A DNA stretch of 5,612 bases from Gammaproteobacteria bacterium (GTDB lineage: Bacteria; Pseudomonadota; Gammaproteobacteria; Enterobacterales; Kangiellaceae), in contig NVTT01000097.1 in the NCBI GenBank assembly GCA_002401655.1, positions 1 through 5,612 of the forward strand. Direction: 5' to 3'. The notes beneath the pieces were generated by a model that was not told the DNA's origin, searched no databases, and saw only the letters and a list, made by a program, of their open reading frames with translations. Position numbers and translations under genes: made by a program. Shown one piece after another: positions 1 to 5,206 of this stretch. Each line of letters opens with the position of its first letter. Position 1 is the first letter of the stretch.

Positions 1-240
1 GAGCTTTAATTTTATTGAAAGGTTACAAAGAAATCTTCTTATTGGCGTGATAGATAAAGTCAACAAAATATAAACTATTGCAATATGACCAGTTTGATGA
101 CTTAAAGTTGCAAATGGATTGATACCTAAACCAGCGGTACTGTATTTATAATACAATAGAATAGCCGGGAATATAGAGATAGAAAAAATTGTGAAGCGAA
201 ATATTTTTTCATTTTGCTTTATTTTAAAAAGCCAGCTCAT
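1..240 (-). CDS. msrQ: MsrQ, haem b membrane subunit of the MsrPQ methionine-sulfoxide reductase (partial, N-terminal 80 residues)
   Basis: MsrQ is the inner-membrane b-haem protein that passes electrons from the quinone pool to MsrP. The visible 80 residues, translated by hand from the minus strand, begin MSWLFKIK and run off the left edge; the family is about 200 residues, so well over half is missing. A first membrane helix lies near residues 15-34. It is followed by the loop GLGINPFATLSHQTGH, which matches the E. coli MsrQ loop GLGADPVKDIQHFTGR, and then a second helix ending in LSITPIRRF (E. coli LLITPLARY). The His of the HxTG motif is kept, but the His that precedes the first Pro in E. 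coli is replaced by a non-His residue. The ATG at 238-240 is the only usable start, because in-frame stops lie further upstream. There is no clear Shine-Dalgarno sequence. The gene follows msrP after 31 bases, its usual position. Confidence 0.9.
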   Translation of the reverse strand, partial: MSWLFKIKQNEKIFRFTIFSISIFPAILLYYKYSTAGLGINPFATLSHQTGHIAIVYILLTLSITPIRRFLCNLSIKLKL

Positions 241-271
241 TGAATAAAGTTTATGTTCATTAGTGAAGAGT

Positions 272-1147
272 CTAAAAATTTAATTCTAGATCTAAGTTTT
301 TATACATATGGGAAACTTCATTTTTAAACCCGTTAAATGGATTAGTGGGACGCTTACGCAACTCTCCAATTCTAACTTCTCTAGATTGACTCCAGCGAGG
401 ATGAGCGACTGAGGGATTTACATTTGCGTAAAAACCATACTCACTAGGGATCTGCATATTCCAACTAGTTTTGGGTTTTTCTTTTTGAACAATTATTTTT
501 TGAATTGCTTTTATACTCTTGAAACCATATTTCCAAGGTACAACTAACCTAATGGGTGCACCATTTTGTTTACTCAACGCTCCATCATACATACCCGTCG
601 CTAAAATAGTTAACGAGTGCATTGCTTCATCTATCCGAAGTCCTTCTGTATAGGGCCATGGCAGTATTTTTCGACGTTGGTTGAACATTTCTTCAGGCCG
701 ATAGGTGCCGACAAATTTAACATATTTAGCGGTTGTTTTAACTCGCGCTTGATTGAGTATTTTTCTTAGTTCAATCCCCTTCCAAGGAATAACCATAGAC
801 CAACCTTCAACACACCTTAACGGATATACTCGTTCGACCGATTCTAAATCTAATATATCTGACAAACTTAACGTTAAAGGATTTTTAACTTCGCCTTCAA
901 TTGATATTGACCAAGGTGAAATAGAAAATGAATTTGCAAGATGCATTACGGCTTCTTTATTAGTAGAAAATTCATAATAATTATTGTAGTTTTGAGCGCT
1001 TTTAATAGGTGTCTGAGATAAAAAATGTCTATTGTTTTTTGCGATAATTAATTGACTAGGGGCGATACTAGCGATCGCCCCAATCTTTATCATTTTATTT
1101 AGAAACTCTCTACGATTTTGATAAGTATTCCAAGGTGTAACCTGCAA
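272..1147 (-). CDS. msrP: MsrP (YedY), periplasmic molybdenum protein-methionine-sulfoxide reductase
   Basis: This is the catalytic subunit that reduces methionine sulfoxide in oxidised periplasmic proteins, using a molybdopterin cofactor and electrons from MsrQ. The protein has 291 residues against 334 in the E. coli precursor. A twin-arginine signal is visible (NRREFLNKM, RR at 12-13, then a hydrophobic stretch), as expected for export with the cofactor bound. The molybdenum-ligand Cys is C112 in LRCVEGWSMVIPWKG. Family blocks follow in order: EGLRIDEAMH (169-177), NGAPIRLVVPWKYGFK (195-210), EYGFYANVNP (236-245), HPRWSQ (249-254) and the terminal LDLELNF. The start is TTG at 1145-1147: no ATG exists before M19, which would remove the twin arginine, and the cytochrome's TAG is in frame only two codons upstream. 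Family members usually have several more residues before the TP..Y..RR motif, so the N-terminus is unusually short. Identification is near certain; the exact start is less so. Confidence 0.96.
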   Translation of the reverse strand: MQVTPWNTYQNRREFLNKMIKIGAIASIAPSQLIIAKNNRHFLSQTPIKSAQNYNNYYEFSTNKEAVMHLANSFSISPWSISIEGEVKNPLTLSLSDILDLESVERVYPLRCVEGWSMVIPWKGIELRKILNQARVKTTAKYVKFVGTYRPEEMFNQRRKILPWPYTEGLRIDEAMHSLTILATGMYDGALSKQNGAPIRLVVPWKYGFKSIKAIQKIIVQKEKPKTSWNMQIPSEYGFYANVNPSVAHPRWSQSREVRIGELRKRPTNPFNGFKNEVSHMYKNLDLELNF

Positions 1148-1153
1148 TTTTTT

Positions 1154-1855
1154 CTAGTCCCTTAATGATTTTATATATAGAATAACAGATTCAATTTCGG
1201 TGCCTGATAACTCATCTTTCCAGGGAGGCATTTGTAACGATCGACCCATAGCTTCTCCACCTTTAGAAATAATTGAATTCAGGTAACTATCAGGTAATCG
1301 ACTGGACGTTAGATCGAACGGAGGTGGGTTTTTTATTACTCTAGCCATTCGACCATCTCCCTCACCAAACTTACCATGACAAAGTACACATCTTCCTTTA
1401 AATATTTCTCTTCCAATCCTTCTTGAAATAGTTTGATGCTTTCTTGCATTGCCTATTAATGTATTAGCTTTAGATGGATCACTTCTAAGAAGTAGGATGA
1501 AATCAACCACTGATTCAAGTTGAGACCATGTTAAGTCATTACCCATTGGAGGCATTAGATTTGACATTTTACCTAGACTACCACCATATATTATATTTTT
1601 CTTAATACTATTGCGTCCCGCAGGGTAATGTGATGTGTGAAGGTTTGTGGATGGATAGTTCTTTATTTTCTTTGGAATTAAACCTTTACCCTTTCCCTCA
1701 ATACCATGGCACAAAACGCATCGCTCAACATAAATTTGTGCACCATATTGAAGTGTAGGTTTAACATTTATTTCGTCACGTTCGCGGTCAGCTGCCAATG
1801 TACTATTGACTGGCGAACATATGACGAAAATAAGTAATAAATATCTTACGTACAT
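1154..1855 (-). CDS. Periplasmic dihaem cytochrome c (tandem cytochrome c domains)
   Basis: This is an exported electron carrier of 233 residues with two class I-type cytochrome c domains that look like an internal duplication. A Sec signal peptide covers residues 1 to about 21 (hydrophobic LLLIFVIC, likely cleavage after TLA or LAA). Domain 1 has haem site CVLCH at 46-50 followed by GIEGKGKG, with the axial Met probably in MPPM (101-104). Domain 2 has CVLCH at 156-160 followed by GKFGEGDGR, with the likely axial Met M209 in QMPPW. Each domain ends in a helix of the type expected (VVDFILLLR, VILYIKSLR). The ATG at 1853-1855 follows AGGAGA at five bases. It starts 17 bases after the copper protein stops and ends six bases before msrP in the same frame. 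I do not recognise a named gene. It may move electrons between its redox neighbours or to a terminal oxidase; direction and partner are inferred only from context. Confidence 0.92.
   Translation of the reverse strand: MYVRYLLLIFVICSPVNSTLAADRERDEINVKPTLQYGAQIYVERCVLCHGIEGKGKGLIPKKIKNYPSTNLHTSHYPAGRNSIKKNIIYGGSLGKMSNLMPPMGNDLTWSQLESVVDFILLLRSDPSKANTLIGNARKHQTISRRIGREIFKGRCVLCHGKFGEGDGRMARVIKNPPPFDLTSSRLPDSYLNSIISKGGEAMGRSLQMPPWKDELSGTEIESVILYIKSLRD
1158..1163 (-). promoter_or_regulatory. Ribosome binding site of msrP, inside the end of the cytochrome gene
   Basis: AAGGGA lies 10 bases upstream of the TTG start of msrP and overlaps the last codons of the dihaem cytochrome gene, just before its TAG. 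It supports the TTG start and suggests that msrP is translated by ribosomes finishing the cytochrome. Confidence 0.6.
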
Positions 1856-1860
1856 TTTAT

Positions 1861-1866
1861 TCTCCT
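1861..1866 (-). promoter_or_regulatory. Ribosome binding site of the dihaem cytochrome c gene
   Basis: AGGAGA lies five bases upstream of the ATG at 1853-1855, within the 17-base gap after the copper protein gene. It is a strong match and fixes the start. Confidence 0.8.
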
Positions 1867-1872
1867 AATTAA

Positions 1873-2199
1873 CTATTTAACGTCAATAGTCATTATCATT
1901 TCAGGATGGATCGCACATTCCACTTCGATAGTTCCAGCTTTGTCAAAAGTAACTTCTTTAAACTCACCTTTAGGAAAAGAGCCTAAATCAAAAAATTTAA
2001 TATCACTTAAGCTAAAAACATTGTGAAAAAAGGTATCTTCATTAATAAATTTGACGGTATCGCCCACATTGATTTCAATTTTTGATTTAGTAAACTTCTT
2101 ATCTTTTTGACCTACTTCAATAGTTTGTGCGAAGATCGTAGCTGAAAAACATAGGGTCATCAGGCTAGCAGTGATCATTTTAGTTGTAAAACATTTCAT
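1873..2199 (-). CDS. Small periplasmic type 1 copper protein, amicyanin/plastocyanin-like
   Basis: This is an exported cupredoxin of 108 residues, probably a one-electron carrier. Residues 1-24 form a signal peptide (MKCFTTK, then a hydrophobic stretch ending TIFA, likely cut before Q25), leaving a mature protein of about 84 residues. The copper ligands can be read directly: H59 in FFHNV, C95 and H98 in CAIHPEM, and M101 as the axial ligand. The C-x-x-H-x-x-M spacing equals that of amicyanin (CTPHPFM) and is shorter than the plastocyanin loop. The motif GDTVKFINED (46-55) is the usual cupredoxin strand. Amicyanin partners methylamine dehydrogenase, but no mauA or mauB is visible here, so the more likely partner is the adjacent MauG-type dihaem protein or the dihaem cytochrome. 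The ATG follows AAAGGAG at seven bases. Such proteins are often labelled methylamine utilisation protein, which would overstate what is known. Confidence 0.9.
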   Translation of the reverse strand: MKCFTTKMITASLMTLCFSATIFAQTIEVGQKDKKFTKSKIEINVGDTVKFINEDTFFHNVFSLSDIKFFDLGSFPKGEFKEVTFDKAGTIEVECAIHPEMIMTIDVK

Positions 2200-2206
2200 A
2201 TTTATG

Positions 2207-2213
2207 CTCCTTT
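2207..2213 (-). promoter_or_regulatory. Ribosome binding site of the cupredoxin gene, overlapping the upstream stop codon
   Basis: AAAGGAG lies seven bases before the ATG at 2197-2199 and shares two bases with the TAA stop (2212-2214) of the dihaem peroxidase gene. This arrangement favours translational coupling of the two genes. Confidence 0.8.
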
Positions 2214-3285
2214 AATGCGGAATAATGGGAAGTAAAAAGGGTTGTTGTTTGGTGTTCAGTGATTTCATAAATGCGACAATTGCCGTTTGTTCTTTTTTAG
2301 AAAGTTTTGCTGTTTTCATGTTAGGTGAAAGATTTCCTTTTGCGACGCCTCCTTTTTCATAATGTGCAACGACTTCCTCTAAAGTTAAAGAAGAGCCATC
2401 ATGAAAATAGGGTGCTGTTTGGGTTATGTCGCGTAGTGTTGGTGTTTTAAACGCACCTTTCATCAAACCTAATGGTCTTTGAATATAACGACCCATATCG
2501 GCATCTTTTTTACCAAACTGAGCTAAACCAATATTATGAAATCCATTATCGGTAAAGTTGGATCCGGAATGACACACCTCACAATTACCTTTTTTGGGAT
2601 TGACGAATAATTTAAAACCTTTTATTTGCTGTTTAGTTAAAGCCTTTTTATTTCCCTTTATCCATTGATCAAAGGGGGAGTTATTACTAATGATGGTTCT
2701 TTCAAAACTAGCGATACCCTTAGCAATAGTTAGTTCATTAATTGTTTCTTTTGGGTATGCTTTATTAAAAGCCTTTTTATACCCATTGGTTTCATTCAGA
2801 AATTTTAAAAGTTTTGGGATATTCATATTCATTTCAGCATTTGACATCATCGGACCCATAGCTTGCTCTTCCAAAGATTTTTTGCGTCCATCCCACATTT
2901 GCAATGAGTTAAAAGCTGTGTTGATTACCGTAGGTGATGCTCTACCTAACACTTCACTCTTAAATCCTCTCGCCGTTGGCAAGCCGTCTGACCAGCCATA
3001 TAATGGATTATGGCAAGTTCCACAGGACATATTGCCATCACCGCTTAATCGCGTATCAAAAAACAACATTTTACCTAGAGTTACTCTTGCTTCTGTTATT
3101 TCATTCCCTTTTGGGTGAGGAACCTTAGGTAATAACCAGCCTTGTAAGGATTCATGTCCAGCCTCAAATGTAATATCTTTAAATTCTTTTGCTTGTAATT
3201 TAATCGGCAAAACAATGATTAAGCCAATAAAAACTAATAGCGCGAGTCTATATCTTGGTGAAAAACCTATTTCACATAATTTCAT
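2212..3285 (-). CDS. Dihaem cytochrome c peroxidase / MauG-family protein, MauG-like ligand set
   Basis: This periplasmic dihaem enzyme of the bacterial cytochrome c peroxidase/MauG family has 357 residues. A signal sequence ends near residue 32 (hydrophobic ALLVFIGLIIVLP, then LQA). Haem site 1 is CGTCH (88-92) and haem site 2 is CEVCH (235-239). The Trp between the haems is W131 in MWDGR, 39 residues after H92 as in Pseudomonas CcpA. Q141 and E151 sit at the +10 and +20 positions of the catalytic Gln and Glu. There is no His between H92 and H239, so the distal His that blocks haem 1 in resting CcpA is absent (F108 at that place). Y309, 14 residues after the His of YFHDG, falls where CcpA has Met275 and MauG has Tyr294. 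Classical peroxidases reduce H2O2 with electrons from cytochrome c or a copper protein; MauG oxidises a protein substrate. The sequence alone does not decide between them. The ATG follows AGGAGA at five bases. Confidence 0.93.
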   Translation of the reverse strand: MKLCEIGFSPRYRLALLVFIGLIIVLPIKLQAKEFKDITFEAGHESLQGWLLPKVPHPKGNEITEARVTLGKMLFFDTRLSGDGNMSCGTCHNPLYGWSDGLPTARGFKSEVLGRASPTVINTAFNSLQMWDGRKKSLEEQAMGPMMSNAEMNMNIPKLLKFLNETNGYKKAFNKAYPKETINELTIAKGIASFERTIISNNSPFDQWIKGNKKALTKQQIKGFKLFVNPKKGNCEVCHSGSNFTDNGFHNIGLAQFGKKDADMGRYIQRPLGLMKGAFKTPTLRDITQTAPYFHDGSSLTLEEVVAHYEKGGVAKGNLSPNMKTAKLSKKEQTAIVAFMKSLNTKQQPFLLPIIPH

Positions 3286-3290
3286 TTTAA

Positions 3291-3296
3291 TCTCCT
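3291..3296 (-). promoter_or_regulatory. Ribosome binding site of the dihaem peroxidase/MauG-like gene
   Basis: AGGAGA lies five bases upstream of the ATG at 3283-3285, in the 45-base gap after the chemoreceptor gene. It is a strong match that fixes the start. Confidence 0.8.
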
Positions 3297-3330
3297 ATTT
3301 TAAAATCTAATCGATCATTGTATCAATTGT

Positions 3331-4947
3331 TCAAAAATAAAAATGGCTCACTAATTTGTCTAATTGTGACGATATACGATTGCTATTATCGGAAAGCTGA
3401 TTAAGCTGACCGGCTTCACTTCTAGTATCATTTACCAACTTTTTTAACTGTTCAACGACCTGTTTGATTTCTTGCACTGCTACATTTTGATTATCATTGG
3501 TTGACCTTACGGATAGCAATTGTTGCTTTGTATGAATTGATGAGTCTCTAGCGGATTGAGTTATTTTTCCAGTTTGTTCAATACTATCCATATTTTCTGC
3601 AACAAGACTTGATGTTATTTCTAAAGCCCCCACTGTGTCACCTACTAAAATTGACATTTCCGTGGCCAATTCCGATATTTTATCAACCGCTTCACCGGAA
3701 TTTTGTGCTAACGTCCTGACTTCATCAGCAACAACAGCAAATCCCCGACCTTGGTCTCCTGCTCTCGCGGCTTCAATAGCGGCATTTAAAGCTAATAGAT
3801 TAGTCTGCTCAGAAATACTACGTATTGTTAAAGTAATTTGGCTGATTGTGTCTGCAGCGCTAGAAAGTTCTTGAGCCTTATTCTGCGCTTTTTGCATTTC
3901 CTCTTGAAACTGATTAAAACGTGAAAGAGTTTGCTCAATGTATTTGAATGCATCAGAACAAGCGTTTGCCGTTTCGATAGCACCTGACTCGCCATAACCA
4001 ATACTTTCAATTACCTGTTCAGACATTAGAGTTAAATTAGATGATTGCTCTACAATAGTGACAACATTATGTTCAAGAGTATCTGCTAATGAAGAGTTAT
4101 TATTCGATGCTGCAACTATTTCAGAAGAGTTTTTGGTTAACTCTTTAGCCTGATCTCTAATACCAACCACAATCGATCGGGTTGCATTCGTAGCATTTCT
4201 CAATGATTCTATAGTGCGACCAAGTTCATCCGTTCCAGCATCAGGAAGAGTTAAGCCTAAGTGTCCTTTTTCAAAGTCTTTCATTGAATTTCTAACCATC
4301 TTAAGCGTTGGTAATAGTAATCTTGCTAGCAGAATACTCAGAAATATAGCAACGATCACACCTATGGCCAGTGCGCCAGCAATTAAAACAATGATATCCT
4401 TTCCTTTTGACAAATTTCGATTGGCTAGAAGGGCCAAAGAATCTTGTTCATCACTCAATATTGCTAAGGATAAATCCTCGATGCTTTTAAATTCTTCTTC
4501 AATTTCAGACATCAAAAATAATGCTTTTTCATCATCGTTTTTTTTGGCATGCCTCAATATTTTCATTTGAGATGGCTTAACTTGTTTTAATAATGACGCT
4601 AAGTCGATTATTTTTTTGTTATTGGGAGAAGATTTCGCTAATTTTTGAATCTGTTCATCTAACAATGATGACGCTCTAATCGTCGCGATAGCATTTTTTC
4701 GAATGTTGGTTTTAGTACTACTAGCAATTAGTGCCTGTAAAGCGTTATCAAATTTCAATATTGCGACCAATGCCGAAGATGCTTGCTGCTGGTTAATTCG
4801 CGAACTAGTCAATTGTTGAAGAATACTCACATTTGAGCGATGCATCGTCAATCCACTTACAATACCAATAACAATTGCAACTAAAATAGGGAAAACTAAG
4901 CCAATACTTAGTTTGTATTTCCATGGAATATTCTTTAAGAACTTCAA
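3331..4947 (-). CDS. Methyl-accepting chemotaxis protein (transmembrane chemoreceptor with HAMP domain)
   Basis: This inner-membrane chemoreceptor of 538 residues signals through CheW/CheA. Order: TM1 (about 12-33), an all-helical periplasmic sensor region of about 150 residues (35-183) without Cys or CXXCH, TM2 (about 184-212), a HAMP domain (213 to about 265, with P213 and DELG at 240-243), and the cytoplasmic coiled coil. The hairpin tip is unmistakable: [20 protein letters not shown] runs into [17 protein letters not shown], with tip residues near 392-403. The stretch from the HAMP Pro to the tip is about two heptads longer than in E. coli Tsr. The protein ends LVSHFYF, with no CheR-docking pentapeptide. 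The start is TTG at 4945-4947, eight bases after AAAAGG: an in-frame TAA lies five codons upstream, and the first ATG (M35) would remove TM1. The ligand cannot be told from sequence; the periplasmic redox genes downstream suggest an oxidant, peroxide or redox-related cue (inference). Confidence 0.96.
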   Translation of the reverse strand: MKFLKNIPWKYKLSIGLVFPILVAIVIGIVSGLTMHRSNVSILQQLTSSRINQQQASSALVAILKFDNALQALIASSTKTNIRKNAIATIRASSLLDEQIQKLAKSSPNNKKIIDLASLLKQVKPSQMKILRHAKKNDDEKALFLMSEIEEEFKSIEDLSLAILSDEQDSLALLANRNLSKGKDIIVLIAGALAIGVIVAIFLSILLARLLLPTLKMVRNSMKDFEKGHLGLTLPDAGTDELGRTIESLRNATNATRSIVVGIRDQAKELTKNSSEIVAASNNNSSLADTLEHNVVTIVEQSSNLTLMSEQVIESIGYGESGAIETANACSDAFKYIEQTLSRFNQFQEEMQKAQNKAQELSSAADTISQITLTIRSISEQTNLLALNAAIEAARAGDQGRGFAVVADEVRTLAQNSGEAVDKISELATEMSILVGDTVGALEITSSLVAENMDSIEQTGKITQSARDSSIHTKQQLLSVRSTNDNQNVAVQEIKQVVEQLKKLVNDTRSEAGQLNQLSDNSNRISSQLDKLVSHFYF

Positions 4948-4955
4948 TTTTATTA

Positions 4956-4961
4956 CCTTTT
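4956..4961 (-). promoter_or_regulatory. Ribosome binding site that supports the TTG start of the chemoreceptor
   Basis: AAAAGG lies eight bases upstream of the TTG at 4945-4947. No ATG or GTG lies between the in-frame TAA (4960-4962) and this TTG, so the site and the reading frame together decide the start. Confidence 0.6.
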
Positions 4962-4988
4962 AAATCCGTCTAAATGTTGTTTATAAAA

Positions 4989-5017
4989 TTTATATTACTT
5001 ACTTCATTGCCTGTATG
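4989..5017 (-). promoter_or_regulatory. Weak candidate sigma-70 promoter for the chemoreceptor operon
   Basis: On the minus strand, TATAAA (4989-4994, five of six matches to the -10 consensus) is preceded after 17 bases by CATACA (5012-5017, only three of six to the -35 consensus). Transcription would start near 4982, leaving a leader of about 35 bases that contains the ribosome binding site. In DNA this AT-rich, TATAAA-like strings are common, so this is only a candidate. Confidence 0.25.
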
Positions 5018-5062
5018 TGGTTCGTTGTTAACTGTTTATACTCGCTTTTGATAAAAGTGTAG

Positions 5063-5090
5063 TTGACGATCTCCATTTTTTCCAAAAGAT
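5063..5090 (+). promoter_or_regulatory. Weak candidate sigma-70 promoter for proS
   Basis: TTGACG (5063-5068, five of six matches to the -35 consensus) is followed after 16 bases by AAAGAT (5085-5090, three of six to the -10 consensus). A start near 5097 would give a leader of about 110 bases that includes the whole hairpin at 5125-5156. The -10 match is poor. Confidence 0.2.
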
Positions 5091-5124
5091 CTTTGTTTTT
5101 AAGGGGTAAGATGAGATATTCATT

Positions 5125-5156
5125 CGCTCAGGCAACGAAATTACGTTGCTAAAGCG
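5125..5156 (+). repeat. Inverted repeat / hairpin in the probable proS leader
   Basis: Perfect arms GCAACG (5132-5137) and CGTTGC (5144-5149) enclose a six-base AT-rich loop. Beyond a symmetrical three-by-three internal loop, outer arms CGCT (5125-5128) and AGCG (5153-5156) also pair, giving ten Watson-Crick pairs. No T-run follows on either strand, so it does not look like an intrinsic terminator. It ends 50 bases before the proS start codon and could be an RNA structure or an operator; nothing shows which. Confidence 0.5.
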
Positions 5157-5206
5157 TGATCTCGAAAGTAAAATACCACTTTACCTACTGAACTAAGATA
5201 AAACCC

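Larger units (their letters stand above)
4948..5206. other. Divergent intergenic region between the chemoreceptor operon and proS
   Basis: This 259-base stretch separates two divergently oriented genes and must contain the promoters for both unless the minus-strand genes are started elsewhere. It is very AT-rich near the chemoreceptor. It holds weak promoter matches on each strand, a 13-base palindrome CTTTT-GAT-AAAAG at 5045-5057, a hairpin at 5125-5156, a weaker five-pair inverted repeat GTAAA-N7-TTTAC at 5168-5184, and a minus-strand frame of 42 stop-free codons (4999-5127). No tRNA, riboswitch or T-box was recognised in it. Confidence 0.7.

Noticed and set aside
753..977. Plus-strand open frame antisense to msrP
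   Set aside because: It lies wholly within the well-supported msrP gene and its translation resembles no protein family I know.
2690..3118. 142-codon plus-strand open frame antisense to the dihaem peroxidase gene
   Set aside because: The opposite strand encodes a complete family protein with both haem motifs; this is a shadow frame.
1873..3285. Methylamine utilisation (mau) cluster
   Set aside because: Only a MauG-family protein and an amicyanin-like copper protein are present; the methylamine dehydrogenase subunits and maturation genes are not, and the flanking genes point elsewhere.
3297..3326. Promoter-like TTGATA-N18-TAAAAT on the minus strand before the dihaem peroxidase gene
   Set aside because: Both hexamers match well, but transcription would start near 3290 and cut off the strong AGGAGA ribosome binding site (3291-3296) of the gene it would serve.
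3309..3328. FNR-box-like inverted repeat AATCGAT-N6-ATCAATT
   Set aside because: An FNR/CRP-type site needs TTGAT-N4-ATCAA; the spacer here is six bases and one arm has a mismatch. It is also too weak to be a terminator and no T-run follows.
3635..4570. Plus-strand frames at 3635-3874 and 4214-4570 and a minus-strand frame at 3828-4010
   Set aside because: All lie inside the chemoreceptor gene, whose conserved signalling hairpin and HAMP domain fix the true frame.
5097..5206. T-box or other known riboswitch controlling proS
   Set aside because: T-boxes occur mainly in Firmicutes, and no conserved T-box bulge sequence or terminator hairpin with T-run is visible.
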